From NCBI GenBank assembly GCA_020634495.1, contig JACKBR010000015.1, positions 31,911 through 95,910 of the forward strand: DNA of 64,000 bases. Direction: 5' to 3'. Position numbers and translations under genes: made by a program. Of this stretch, positions 1 through 9,088 are shown piece after piece. The notes under the pieces are model-generated. The model saw nothing but the letters and a program-made list of their open reading frames with translations. It was not told where the DNA came from and ran no database searches. The DNA is from Ardenticatenaceae bacterium. Lineage in GTDB: Bacteria > Chloroflexota > Anaerolineae > Promineifilales > Promineifilaceae. How positions within the stretch are numbered: the first letter of the stretch is position 1; each line of letters opens with the position of its first letter.

Positions 1-27
1 CACGTTTCACGCCTCACTCAAACTAAA

Positions 28-702
28 CTATTCCAAAATCAACTCATAACGTCCTGACTGGAACGTGTCAACCAGAATGCTGTATTCACCGCTGGCTGGC
101 AGCGAAAAAGAGGAAATGAGCGAATTTTTCTCTTCCCCACCATCGTCATCGCTGATTAGCAAGCCACCATCCGATCCTAACAAATGAATCCTGGGGTCGG
201 TTGAGTCACCGCCAGCAGCATTCACCCGTATGGTTATCGTTTGTCCGGCTGTCCCGCTAAACGTCCAGTTATGTACTTCAAACAGATCTGCGAACTCATC
301 GTTAACCCGGTCGCCCACTTGAATGGAACCCTTGGGAATCGCGTTTTCACTGCCCAACGGCAAGTCCGAACTAGAAAAAGTAAAGGTGCCATCACCATCT
401 TCAAACGTAAAATCGCCAGCCTCCACAGCCGAGAATAGTTTGGCCGTTTCCTGAACGCTGACAATCACCGGGAAAGCAATGCCTAAAATAAACACAATCG
501 TCCAGACGATCATGATGTCTACAATTTTGAGCCGACCAGCATTGAACCAACCCCAAAAATAGCCATAGGGCGAAAAGAAAAAACCCAGCAAAGCATGGCC
601 AAGTCCCTTTTCCCTGTTCATTAAAAAGAGGATGTACAAGGCAATACCCAGCGTAATCAAACTGAGCACAATGGTCACGATTAAAGTTATTGTTTGGATC
701 AT
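28..702 (-). CDS. Membrane protein with C-terminal PPC-like domain
   Basis: The first 80 or so residues contain two to three hydrophobic segments (MIQTITLIVTIVLSLITLG and a second around IVDIMIVWTIVFILGIAFPV). After them comes an acidic linker. The last 100 residues have the strand pattern of bacterial pre-peptidase C-terminal (PPC) beta-sandwich domains, with GTAGQTITIRVNAAG, DPRIHLLG and GEYSILVDTF as landmarks. PPC domains usually ride on secreted proteases, but no protease domain is present. The ATG at 702 was chosen because AAAGGGA lies seven bases upstream; a longer frame reaches 738. Probably anchored in the cytoplasmic membrane with the PPC domain outside. Specific function unknown. 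Confidence 0.7.
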   Translation of the reverse strand: MIQTITLIVTIVLSLITLGIALYILFLMNREKGLGHALLGFFFSPYGYFWGWFNAGRLKIVDIMIVWTIVFILGIAFPVIVSVQETAKLFSAVEAGDFTFEDGDGTFTFSSSDLPLGSENAIPKGSIQVGDRVNDEFADLFEVHNWTFSGTAGQTITIRVNAAGGDSTDPRIHLLGSDGGLLISDDDGGEEKNSLISSFSLPASGEYSILVDTFQSGRYELILE

Positions 703-965
703 CAAAGTTCCCTTTATTATTGGCAAACTGCGAGACAAAAAAAATTACCCTGCAAGGTCTCATTATAAGCGGGCAAAACAAACATCACAAGACCACGAGC
801 AACTTTTTGCTTTACGGCCGTTCGGGAAATTATGATCCGGCCAGGGGAATACGGAGACTAAACAAGAGGGAAATAATGCAAGAAGCGTGACCCAAAGATT
901 ACGCTTCTCGCATCTAGAGATTCAGTTGATTGGTCAATATCTAAGGCTTAAACCCAATAGACCAT

Positions 966-1520
966 TTAATTGTCCCAATGGCCGCCGTGACCCTGGCCGC
1001 CACCCTGGTTCTGGTTGCCCTGCCCGCCATGATTGCCCTGACGGCCGTGTTGGTTCCCCGTGCCATCGGCAGGAGCCAGACCGCAGGTGTCGCAAACGCC
1101 GTCGCCATCAGCATCCACAAAGTTACTGCCCATTGCGCCATTGCCGTTTTGGTTGCCCACGCCGCTGTTGGGTACGTTGCCGCAGGTGTCGCAAACGCCG
1201 TCGCCGTCTTCATCAATAAAGCTACCGCCCATTGCGCCGTTGCCGTATTGGTTGCCCACGCCGCTGTTGGGCACGCTGCCGCAGGTGTCGCAAACGCCGT
1301 CGCCGTCGTCATCAATAAAGTTTTGCCCAGTGGGTACAGTGGGTTGTTCTTGTTCTTGGGTTACGGCCGTTTCCAAATCCACATCTTCGGCAAACACAGA
1401 CTCAACTGGTTCAACATCGTCCAGCGCATTCGTGGGAGCCGCCTTACTGGCCAACGCAATCGTCGTCACAATGCCTAACATGGCCACAATCGCCAGTCCA
1501 ACTATCATAGAACGTTTCAT
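966..1520 (-). CDS. Secreted protein with three DxDGDGVCDTCG repeats
   Basis: The 184-residue product starts with a signal peptide (MKRSMIVGLAIVAMLGIVTT, ending near ALA). An acidic stretch follows, then three tandem units of 37-38 residues, each carrying F-I/V-D-x-D-G-D-G-V-C-D-T-C-G. The tail is rich in Gly, Asn, Gln and His (GGQGHGGHW). The DxDGDGxxD loops resemble the calcium-binding loops of thrombospondin type 3 and EF-hand-like repeats. The CxxC inside each loop could form a disulfide or bind a soft metal. The repeats are also nearly identical as DNA (about 1080-1310), which points to recent duplication. The start is well supported by AGGAG upstream. Metal binding is inference and no enzyme domain is present. 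Confidence 0.72.
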   Translation of the reverse strand: MKRSMIVGLAIVAMLGIVTTIALASKAAPTNALDDVEPVESVFAEDVDLETAVTQEQEQPTVPTGQNFIDDDGDGVCDTCGSVPNSGVGNQYGNGAMGGSFIDEDGDGVCDTCGNVPNSGVGNQNGNGAMGSNFVDADGDGVCDTCGLAPADGTGNQHGRQGNHGGQGNQNQGGGQGHGGHWDN

Positions 1521-1674
1521 TTTTGTTCTCCTATTCTTTCAGTGTAAGCCAACCTGGAAGGCTGGGATATTTTTTATTCATTACGTCCATGATAGTTTGG
1601 GATTGTAAAGAAATTATGTAGCGGAGGGGGGTAAAGGATAGGAATAACCAATGAGTGGTATTGGTACAGCTAAT

Positions 1675-2433
1675 CTATTCATATTGGGAATAATAAAGCT
1701 CTGCAACGTAGTTGAAAGTGATACGGCCGTTCTCATCCGCATTGGCTGCAAATAAATCACGCAATTCTGCCAGCATAGGCTCATGGCGTGGGTCGCCCGC
1801 CAGCGGTGCATAGGAGGTGGAAAGCAGTCGTCCGGTGATGCCCGGCAGGTCAAACTGCTGCGCGTTGGCAAAGGTGCGCACCTGAGCGCCCTCACCTAGA
1901 TAGGCCAGCACCCCGCCCCGCAGCTCATTTTCCCGGCTGGGCTTGCCGTCAAAATAGCGCAGCGCCAGCTGTTCGTACCCCTGCATAAATGGCGAAGCGT
2001 CAAAAGCCATCGTGTTCCAGACCAGAACGACAGCGCCGCCGGGCCGCAAAATACGCCGGAATTCCGGCAAAGACGATTCCCGATCAAACCAATGGGCCGC
2101 CTGCCCCGCCGTCACAAAATCGACCGAGCTGTCGGGTAAAGTAGTTGCTTCAGCGGTGCCGTTGACGCTGCTGAATTGGGGAAATTCAGCCAGGAAGGCC
2201 TCGCCTGCATCGCGCATTTCTTGGTTTGGCTCGATACCCAGCACGCGGTTGCCGTTTTGCAAAAACAGCCGGGCTAAAATGCCCGTGCCGGAACCCACGT
2301 CGGCGATGACGGCCGTTTCCCCCAAACCACATTCATCGCGCAGGCAAGTGAGTACGGCCGTTGGGTACGATGGGCGATACTTTACATAATTTTCTACTCG
2401 GTTGGAAAAACGTTGGGTTGGGTGAAGGCTCAT
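1675..2433 (-). CDS. Class I SAM-dependent methyltransferase
   Basis: This 252-residue protein has a Rossmann-fold methyltransferase core of the Methyltransf_11 type. Motif I is VIADVGSGTGIL (residues about 42-53). The acidic end of strand beta-2 is VLGIEPNQEM. Motif IV is SVDFVTAGQAAHWFD, followed by RILRPGGAVVLVWN. The AAHWFD signature is typical of a family of small-molecule methyltransferases of unknown substrate. The ATG at 2433 is preceded by TTGGAGCG; a longer frame would need a TTG at 2451. It stands alone between divergent and convergent neighbours, so its substrate cannot be inferred from context. Confidence 0.85.
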   Translation of the reverse strand: MSLHPTQRFSNRVENYVKYRPSYPTAVLTCLRDECGLGETAVIADVGSGTGILARLFLQNGNRVLGIEPNQEMRDAGEAFLAEFPQFSSVNGTAEATTLPDSSVDFVTAGQAAHWFDRESSLPEFRRILRPGGAVVLVWNTMAFDASPFMQGYEQLALRYFDGKPSRENELRGGVLAYLGEGAQVRTFANAQQFDLPGITGRLLSTSYAPLAGDPRHEPMLAELRDLFAANADENGRITFNYVAELYYSQYE

Positions 2434-2557
2434 TTTAATTAATCGCTCCAAAACAAGGCTAACAGTTTAACGCGAAACAGAAATCGATCCAAAGACCAAT
2501 TTCACGACGTTGGTTTCTCAGTTAAGATTGCCTAAACCCCTACAAAGGAGCAGCAAA

Positions 2558-3127
2558 ATGATAGACCAGGTTCGCAGCGAGCATTTTCCAGCAAAATTAA
2601 GCGATGAGGTAGTGGCAACGGCCGTTTCTCGCCAACAATTTTACGACGTCACCCAGCAGCTTTACAGTCACATCTTCACCCCTTTGGGTGATTTAGGTCT
2701 ATACCAGGAACCAGCACCCCCGGACAGTTTGGGCCGTAAGCTGGCAAACCAAATTCATGCCGAATATTTCGTTTTTCACAATGGCGCTGGGGAACCAATT
2801 GGGTTTTCCTTGGGCAAAATTGTGAATGAGCAAACGTTTTTTATGGAGTGGAGCGGCATTCTGCCAAACTACCAGCGGCTTGGCCTCTACACCCAATTTT
2901 TGGAGGCGCTCATTCCCTACCTGAAAGCAATAGGCATTGAGCGCGTTACCAGCAACCACATGGGCAACAACCGCCCGGTGCTCATTGCCAAGCTGAAGGC
3001 AGGCTTTATCATCACGGGGGTGACGCTGGATGAGCGGCACGGCATGTTGGTTTGGCTGGCCCGTTTTTTGGAGCCAGCGCGGGAACGGGGCTTTGAACAG
3101 GCGTTTAGTCTGGGGAATTATGGCTAA
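2558..3127 (+). CDS. GNAT-family N-acetyltransferase
   Basis: The protein is about 189 residues when started at the ATG at 2558, which has AAAGGAG seven bases upstream. The frame is open back to 2510 without a good start. The GNAT core is visible as EPIGFSLGKIVNEQTFFMEW followed by GILPNYQRLGLYTQFLEALI, where QRLGLY occupies the acetyl-CoA pyrophosphate loop (usually Q/RxxGxG/A). It ends with VLIAKLKAGFIITG. The second glycine of the loop is replaced by tyrosine, so the match is imperfect. Substrate unknown. Convergent with the methyltransferase at 3187-4020 across a strong hairpin. Confidence 0.7.
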   Translation: MIDQVRSEHFPAKLSDEVVATAVSRQQFYDVTQQLYSHIFTPLGDLGLYQEPAPPDSLGRKLANQIHAEYFVFHNGAGEPIGFSLGKIVNEQTFFMEWSGILPNYQRLGLYTQFLEALIPYLKAIGIERVTSNHMGNNRPVLIAKLKAGFIITGVTLDERHGMLVWLARFLEPARERGFEQAFSLGNYG

Positions 3128-3130
3128 ACC

Positions 3131-3176
3131 TCCCCGGAAACTTTTAGATGGCTAAACGTCAGACAGTTTCCGGGGA
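3131..3176. terminator. Bidirectional hairpin between convergent genes
   Basis: A perfect 12-bp inverted repeat (TCCCCGGAAACT at 3131-3142 with AGTTTCCGGGGA at 3165-3176) encloses a 22-base loop. It separates two convergent genes, which suits a terminator, although there is no long T-run. Nearly the same stem occurs at 44507-44557, so this is also a member of a dispersed repeat family. Confidence 0.6.
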
Positions 3177-3186
3177 AATGAAATGG

Positions 3187-4020
3187 TCAGGCAGAATTGG
3201 CGGACACAAAGATGCCAGAATGTTTGCTGATGTGGATGCCGCCTTCCGCTTCGATTTTGGCCGCCCACGATTTGCGTAGTTGGTCAACGGCCGTTTCCGG
3301 CACATCGATCTCCGGCCTGATCATGGAAAAGGCATAGGCCAACAGCGGCTCCACTTCGGTGATGTGCAGACTGTCGTCGTAAAGATGCTGGGTGATGTTG
3401 TTGAAGTAGGGTGCGAGGAGGTCACGGCCGTTTTCCAAACGAAACGCCAACAGGTCACCCTGACCCCGCATCCGTAGGGAGGCTACCGTTTGCCGGATCG
3501 ATTCAGGCACCAGGTCTGCCAGCTCTTTCATGTGGTTATTGCCATTGGTGGCGGCGATGAAACGGCCGTTTCCCTTCAGCACCCGCTGCACTTCAGCCAA
3601 CGCCTGCGGCAAATCTGGCACGTGATACAGCATGTGGTTGGCCACCACCACATCAAACGTGTCATCGGCAAAATCCAGCGCCTGAATGTTTGCCTGCTGG
3701 CACTCAAAACGATGGCCGCTATCTGCCAGCGCTGCTTCCGCCTCGGCCACCATGCCCGGCGAGAGATCGGTAAGGGTGATGTGGCAGTTGGCCGGAATAC
3801 GCGCCACATTTTCCCGCCACAGCCAGCCCGGCCCGCAGCCACATTCCAGCACGCGCATTCCCGGCTGCAATGCGAGAAAATCGAACACCCAGGGCTGCCA
3901 CCGCTGAACGGCCGTACTAAACCGCCGGTGCAGTTCCGCCCGTGCATCCAAATTACTGCTGTCGCGGTACTGATTTTTCTGCAAAAAGTTTGAATCTTGA
4001 AAAAGCGCTGACCCACTCAT
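3187..4020 (-). CDS. Class I SAM-dependent methyltransferase
   Basis: The 277-residue protein carries motif I as MRVLECGCGPGWL, a post-I acidic region ITLTDLSPGM, and FDVVVANHMLYHVPDLPQAL (motif IV/V of the Methyltransf_11/25 type), followed by VLKGNGRFIAATNG. The YHVPD segment is common in ubiE-like and natural-product methyltransferases. The ATG at 4020 was chosen because GGAGG lies four bases upstream; the frame is open to a GTG at 4062. Unrelated in detail to the methyltransferase at 1675-2433. Substrate unknown. Confidence 0.85.
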   Translation of the reverse strand: MSGSALFQDSNFLQKNQYRDSSNLDARAELHRRFSTAVQRWQPWVFDFLALQPGMRVLECGCGPGWLWRENVARIPANCHITLTDLSPGMVAEAEAALADSGHRFECQQANIQALDFADDTFDVVVANHMLYHVPDLPQALAEVQRVLKGNGRFIAATNGNNHMKELADLVPESIRQTVASLRMRGQGDLLAFRLENGRDLLAPYFNNITQHLYDDSLHITEVEPLLAYAFSMIRPEIDVPETAVDQLRKSWAAKIEAEGGIHISKHSGIFVSANSA

Positions 4021-4139
4021 GCCGCCTCCAACCAGAAATTCGCCCGATTTCCAAGCTGCCACTTATCACTTTTCACTTCTCACTCCCCCACCCTCTCCCT
4101 AATACACGCCAAACCAGCCACCCCCTCACATTCAGGCGT

Positions 4140-6977
4140 CTACCGGAAGCCACGGCGACCGCCGCCACCGCTGCGCCGCGAGCTGGAGCTGCGCGACCGG
4201 CTGGAGCTGGAACGGTGACTGCTGCGGCCAAAGCTGCTGCCAGAGCCACCGCGATACCCGCCTCGGCCACCGCCAGACGCCGGGCGCGGCGGTTTCATGG
4301 CCTGGGCTTTACGCATGATGTCGTTCATCATGCCATCCAATGATTGATTATCGTCCCAGTTCAGCTTGACGCTTTGGCCAGCTGCATTCAGCACAATGTC
4401 GGGTGAGCTGCCGTCTTTGCCGGGGCCAACGGCCGTATTCAACAAATCAGCCAGTTGGTTACTGCTCCGCTCCAGGCCGCCAGCCAGGCCATCTGAAATG
4501 GTTTCCAGGGTGGGACGGCCGTTTCCGGTGGGCAACTGCGAGGCAGGTGTGGCTGCTGGTCTGGGCGGCCGTGGCTGCCAGGAACCGCGCCGCAGCCGTC
4601 GCCGCCAGCGGTCTTGCCAGCTGCGCCGCACAGGTGGCAGCGAGGCTGGCTCGCCACTTTGCAGCCAGCCGGGAATGTGGCCGCCCAGCTGTTGAATTTG
4701 GGCCAGCAGCCGGTCATCCACCCCCAAGGCCACCGCATAAGCAAAATAGCTGTCCAAAATCTCCTGGCCCTCAGCCAGATCGCCAAACTTTTGAATTTCT
4801 GCCAGGTACGCTTTGAACCCCAGCCACTTACTTTTTTCCGCTCTGGCCTGTTCGGTCAAGGAACGCGCCTTTTTAGAAACCGCTCTGGCAATCAAAAACC
4901 AGAGGAACATGCCGCCAAACATAAACACCGGAATCTGCCGGTTCCAGCTCGAATTCATCCCGGTGGTAAGCACTAAAATCATCATCCCAAAAATGGCAAA
5001 CATGCTGATGCCAATGATTTGTTGGCTGTATTTGGCGCGCCAGGCGCTACGGCCGTAAAAATGCGTCACCATCTCCTCGCCCATTGTTTTGACGAGCTGG
5101 GGCAGGTGGGCTGGCAAAGTTTGCAGCAAGGTGGGCAAGGGTACGGCCGTATCCGCAGGCAAATGGGGCAGCAGGGCGTTAAACAGTTGGGACAAAAAGC
5201 GAGAAATTTCAACCTGATCCCCGGCCGGAGTGACAATTTTGCTGCCAGCGGGGATAGACTCACGGCGAACGGCCGTTAGCGCCAGCGGATCGCCCATTTG
5301 CAGCCGCAGCAGCCCCAAATCGGCCAAATGCAGCACCGAGGCCAAAAGGCCACGGGCGGTCAATTTGCCCTCCACCAGGAAGTTCACCACGCCAGGCGGC
5401 AGGTCAGAGGGGGGTTCGGTGCGGTAATTGCCCAGGGCTTCACGCAAGCGGCGGCTGCCCCGCAAATACCAGTAGGCGATGGCTCCGAGAACGGCCGTCA
5501 TCCCCGCCAAGATTTTCCCCACCAGCCAGGCCAGATCAATCCGCGCCTGCTCCACCCGGTACGCTTCGCCCTCGGCGATCTCCGCCTCAATTTTGCGCTG
5601 CCAGGCCGGGATGGCGGCGCTGGTGCTCTCTGGCGGCAGGGTCAGTTCAATTTGCCAGGGCGTGTTCGGGGCAATCGGGCCATCGTTGCTAAGCAAAATA
5701 GCCCCGTCTGCCGTGCGCGAAATGGTCCCGCCGCTAAACTGCACATCTTCCAAACCCAGGCCATTGGGCAGCTGCCAACGCACCTGCACGTTTTCCAGGG
5801 GCACATCATAGTTGGAAACGGCCGTCCAGTTGAGCAGTTGTGCCGCATCGGTGGGCCGTACCGCGCCCGCCACCTCGTAGGCCAGGGTAAACTGGCTGCT
5901 TTCCCCGGCCACCAGCGGCGGCATAAACCAGTTGAGCAGCACCGCGCCCGCCGCCTCTTCGTTGATTGTCACCTCATCCAGCACGGGGCTGTAGCTGGCC
6001 CACCAGCTCAGCGGGGTCTCGTTTTCAATGGTGTAGCAATCGATACAATCTGCGCCTGGTTCAGCCTGGCTCAAGGCCAGGTCACCTTCGCGTACGTCCA
6101 AAATTTGAATGTCGTCGGCAAACAGCAGGCTAAATTCGCGGAAGCCGCTGTACAAAATACCCGCCTGCACGCTCACTTGCTGCGTTTCGACCACGCTCAG
6201 CGTGCCGTCTGGCTGCATCACAATGTCCATCTCTATCTGGTCGATGCTGTATTCCAGGGCGGCGCTGTCTTCGGCGATTTGCCACGGTTGGGGAACGGCC
6301 GCAACCACATCCGGCGGAAAATCTAGCAGTACCTGAAATTGTGTCCCGTCGGCAATGTCTCCCACTGCCTGGTAAATCACGGTGGTGATGGTTTCATTTT
6401 CGACAATTTTCACATCATATTCTGGACCAAACGCATTGGCGCTGAGGGCAGCGCCAGGCACAGCGTTGGGCAACTGCACGGTCACCCGGCTTTGCGGCAC
6501 AGCCAAACCGCTGCGGTCTGCCGGGATGGCCCGCCATTCCAGCCGGGTCGCCTCCGGATAAACCCACAAACCGCCCGCAACCGTGTATTCCAGCACAAAA
6601 ACGAGCGTGTCGCCAGGGCTGGTGGGCGCATATTCCCAATCGACAAACAGAGTGTCGCCTTCTAGAGATTGGGTAAAGGTTTGCGCTGCGCCGCGTCCCA
6701 GCAGGTAGGGCGTTTGCTCTTCCAGCGAGGGGCCACCGGAAACGGTGACATTTTCAATGCTGCTGGTGTAAGCCAGGGGAATTTCGGCAAACCCGGTGGT
6801 GAATTCGCCGCCAAATTTGAGCTGCTGAATTTCTTGGACGGTGAAACGGCCGTCTGCCTGCACGGTAATATTTACATCAAACCGCTCATACTGGATGGCT
6901 GACTGGGCCGCTGCCCCGGGCACAACCGCCAGGCCAAACAACCCAATTAGCAAGAACATGAGGAAATATCGCTTCAT
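4140..6977 (-). CDS. DUF2207 domain-containing membrane protein with Arg/Ser/Gly-rich tail
   Basis: The 945-residue protein opens with a signal peptide (MKRYFLMFLLIGLFGLAVVPG, cut near AAAQ). A DUF2207-type extracellular region follows, with repeated QYERFDVNITVQADGRFTV-like and MDIVMQPDGTLSVVETQQV segments. Transmembrane helices lie near residue 490 (LVGKILAGMTAVLGAIAYWY) and as a pair near 655-700. A cytoplasmic domain follows. The tail of about 45 residues is almost entirely Gly, Ser and Arg. Low-complexity glycine-rich tails are typical of DUF2207 proteins, but the density of RS dipeptides here is unusual. The start at 6977 has AAAGGGA upstream. Function of the family unknown. Confidence 0.85.
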   Translation of the reverse strand: MKRYFLMFLLIGLFGLAVVPGAAAQSAIQYERFDVNITVQADGRFTVQEIQQLKFGGEFTTGFAEIPLAYTSSIENVTVSGGPSLEEQTPYLLGRGAAQTFTQSLEGDTLFVDWEYAPTSPGDTLVFVLEYTVAGGLWVYPEATRLEWRAIPADRSGLAVPQSRVTVQLPNAVPGAALSANAFGPEYDVKIVENETITTVIYQAVGDIADGTQFQVLLDFPPDVVAAVPQPWQIAEDSAALEYSIDQIEMDIVMQPDGTLSVVETQQVSVQAGILYSGFREFSLLFADDIQILDVREGDLALSQAEPGADCIDCYTIENETPLSWWASYSPVLDEVTINEEAAGAVLLNWFMPPLVAGESSQFTLAYEVAGAVRPTDAAQLLNWTAVSNYDVPLENVQVRWQLPNGLGLEDVQFSGGTISRTADGAILLSNDGPIAPNTPWQIELTLPPESTSAAIPAWQRKIEAEIAEGEAYRVEQARIDLAWLVGKILAGMTAVLGAIAYWYLRGSRRLREALGNYRTEPPSDLPPGVVNFLVEGKLTARGLLASVLHLADLGLLRLQMGDPLALTAVRRESIPAGSKIVTPAGDQVEISRFLSQLFNALLPHLPADTAVPLPTLLQTLPAHLPQLVKTMGEEMVTHFYGRSAWRAKYSQQIIGISMFAIFGMMILVLTTGMNSSWNRQIPVFMFGGMFLWFLIARAVSKKARSLTEQARAEKSKWLGFKAYLAEIQKFGDLAEGQEILDSYFAYAVALGVDDRLLAQIQQLGGHIPGWLQSGEPASLPPVRRSWQDRWRRRLRRGSWQPRPPRPAATPASQLPTGNGRPTLETISDGLAGGLERSSNQLADLLNTAVGPGKDGSSPDIVLNAAGQSVKLNWDDNQSLDGMMNDIMRKAQAMKPPRPASGGGRGGYRGGSGSSFGRSSHRSSSSRSRSSSSRRSGGGGRRGFR

Positions 6978-7335
6978 ATCGATCCCTTTGAACCATTGCG
7001 CTGCCGAGATAGTTGTAGCATACCATGCCCGCGATCCCAAAACGATCCATTACCACAATGAGGGGAATCGCTTACTCGGTTTTTCTGCCTTGCACGCGGA
7101 GGCGTAAACGCCCCCGCTACCTATGAAAGGCCCGACGGGCCTGTTTTCAAGCCCGATTGGGCTTCCATAACTAGCCGGATGGCTTCAGCCTCCGGCGATT
7201 TTGGAAATATGCGATTACCAGAATCGCTCTGTCCCAGGAAACGTGGGCTGGGCATGGGGTGGGCGTCAAGCAGTACGGCCGTTGCCCTGCTAAGGTAAAC
7301 TTTACAAAACGAATTTATCTATTTGGAGCGTACAC
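6978..7335. other. Divergent intergenic region with a run of four hairpins
   Basis: This 358-base spacer lies between the DUF2207 gene (minus) and a lipoprotein gene (plus). Four short hairpins follow one another: 7096-7117 (loop TAAA), 7128-7142 (AGGCCC/GGGCCT, followed by GTTTT), 7149-7164 (AAGCCC/GGGCTT) and 7174-7196 (GCCGGA/TCCGGC with an inner GGC/GCC stem). An ACGGCCGT copy sits at 7275. No gene is visible. Promoters for both neighbours should lie here, but I cannot place them with confidence. Confidence 0.6.
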
Positions 7336-8508
7336 ATGCCACAAAATCGCCTGATTAAACCCTTACTTGTTTTGCTCACGCTGGCCTGGCTAAACGCCTG
7401 TACCGGAGAAACTTTTACCGACCCGACACCCATTCCCCCGCCGCCCACCACCAGCATCGGGGACGATACGGCCGTTATCGATCCCACACCGCTCCCCACT
7501 AATTTGCCCGATGAAACCGCGCTGGAACCGACGCCAACCCTGGTGCCCACCACGACGCCCACAGCCACCATAGCAGCAACGGCCGTTACCAATCCACCCG
7601 TTCAGGTCATCAGCAGCCAGCCGCTGCCCGCCACCAGCCGGGATCTGCTCTTCATAGCCGATGGCGCGTTTAAGCAATGGAACCACGCCACGGGCCAAAT
7701 CGAAACCATCGTTGCTGGCCCAGGCGCGGCCAGCCCGTCTGCAGAAAATCCCGATGTGCCAGCCAATGGCAGCATCACCGCTTTTTCAATGAGTGCCGAT
7801 GGCAAACGGGCGGTGGTGGCTCGCCTGCTCAGCACAGCCACAGCCCCAGACGTTGAGCATTCCCAGGTTGAGTTTAGCCATGAGCTGCTGTTTGTAGACA
7901 TGATTAGCCGGGAAGTTTGGACGCTGGTGCCTCAGGTAGATAATTTGATACATTTCGATTTATCACCAAATGCGCAACAACTCGCGTTTGTGGCCTCCGG
8001 TTTAGATGGTATTCCCGACGCTACGACCAGCCAACTCGCTGCCAATAATTTATATATTCTGGCCACAGGTGGCGGTAATCCTAATAATTTGCGTCAGGTT
8101 TATGCTTGTCAGCTTGTCTGCCTAAGGCCAACATGGCACATCGAAAGCAATTTGGTGGCTTTTGCCGATGGGGATGGACTATGGCTTTATAATATTGTTG
8201 CAAACGCACCAGAACAGCTCTTAGAAAACAAACTGCCTGTGCTTGAAGGGGCATCCGCTGATACGGGATTGTTTTATACACCAACTGCATGGGCCGGAAA
8301 CGGCCGTTACCTATTGTTAGAGCAAAGCACATTTAATAGCACCACTTATACCGTCCTAGATGTGCCAACCCGCACGGTATCAACCGAAGTTGAGGCACTC
8401 GTAGACGTTTACCCCCCGCCCACAGAAGTTATGTGGATGCCTGATAATCGACTGCCGGGTCGGGTTGGCGGGCAGCAGTTGATCGAACAGGTACCAACGG
8501 ATGGTTGA
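7336..8508 (+). CDS. Lipoprotein with TolB/WD40-like beta-propeller (possibly cut short by TGA)
   Basis: The product starts with a lipoprotein signal (LTLAWLNAC, lipobox L-N-A-C). A Thr/Pro-rich linker follows (PTPIPPPPTT, PTLVPTTTPT). A beta-propeller-like region comes next, with blade-like LLFIADGAFKQWNHATGQIE, LIHFDLSPNAQQLAFVASG and LVAFADGDGLWLYN. The ATG has TTGGAG upstream. The reading frame stops at TGA 8506-8508. It then continues in frame for about 50 codons to 8664 with credible protein sequence (AEIWRFDREAGQLFWEES), so the C-terminus may have been lost to a TGG-to-TGA change. Probably a surface-anchored protein of unknown ligand. Confidence 0.7.
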   Translation: MPQNRLIKPLLVLLTLAWLNACTGETFTDPTPIPPPPTTSIGDDTAVIDPTPLPTNLPDETALEPTPTLVPTTTPTATIAATAVTNPPVQVISSQPLPATSRDLLFIADGAFKQWNHATGQIETIVAGPGAASPSAENPDVPANGSITAFSMSADGKRAVVARLLSTATAPDVEHSQVEFSHELLFVDMISREVWTLVPQVDNLIHFDLSPNAQQLAFVASGLDGIPDATTSQLAANNLYILATGGGNPNNLRQVYACQLVCLRPTWHIESNLVAFADGDGLWLYNIVANAPEQLLENKLPVLEGASADTGLFYTPTAWAGNGRYLLLEQSTFNSTTYTVLDVPTRTVSTEVEALVDVYPPPTEVMWMPDNRLPGRVGGQQLIEQVPTDG

Positions 8509-9088
8509 GCTGAGATATGGCGCTTTGATCGGGAAGCGGGCCAATTGTTCTGGGAGGAATCCACACCACTATCAGATCAGCCGATTGGGGCCAGTGGATT
8601 GGCGGCGACAGCATCCGGAAAGATTGGCCGTTTGCCTGCCCGCCTTCACAAACCTCCATTTTGATTATAATGAAGATGAAAAACCTGCGTTCCAAACCTG
8701 CGAATGGCCCTACGCTACGCAGCTCACCGTCGCTGCATCGCCACAGCCAGAACGAGTTGCCTGCTGGTAAAACCACCCCCCGTTCGTTCCTCGCAATGAG
8801 AAGATGTTTTGGACAAAGATGGTAATAATCAGACGGCCGCATTATTACAGAACGATTCATCTTGAACATCTATTACGCGCCAACCAACGGCGATTTTTTG
8901 TATGAAGTAACGGCCGTTTTCGGCCAAAATCCGCACGCTTTTCAGTGGCAGCCAGAAATTATTGTGCCGTAGATCATTTGGTGCAGCCGCGATTTCTTAT
9001 CGCGCATTTAATACGCAGGACTGACAGTCCTATGTGGAAAAAGGCTGGCAAAATCAAAATTTTTTCTGAGACTTCGTCTAATGTAGGT
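8509..9088 (+). pseudogene. Decayed coding remnant(s) between two lipoprotein genes
   Basis: No intact gene is visible in these 580 bases, but protein-like sequence remains. Bases 8509-8664 extend the preceding lipoprotein frame past its TGA (IWRFDREAGQLFWEE). Further on, in another frame, bases about 8829-8972 read FILNIYYAPTNGDFLYEV followed by TAVFGQNPHAFQWQPE and end at TAG 8970-8972. The latter has no start and an upstream stop in its frame at 8826. The simplest reading is a degraded 3' portion of the propeller gene or of a second gene. Two ACGGCC motifs (8832, 8910) fall inside, as in ordinary coding DNA of this genome. Confidence 0.4.

Noticed and set aside
1060..1608. 182-codon plus-strand frame with repeated Pro/Ser segments
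   Set aside because: It is the complement of the three DxDGDGVCDTCG repeats; repetition in the real gene explains the apparent pattern.
5298..6326. 342-codon plus-strand open frame
   Set aside because: It lies antisense to the well-supported DUF2207 gene, has the composition of a shadow frame and shows no domain or ribosome binding site.
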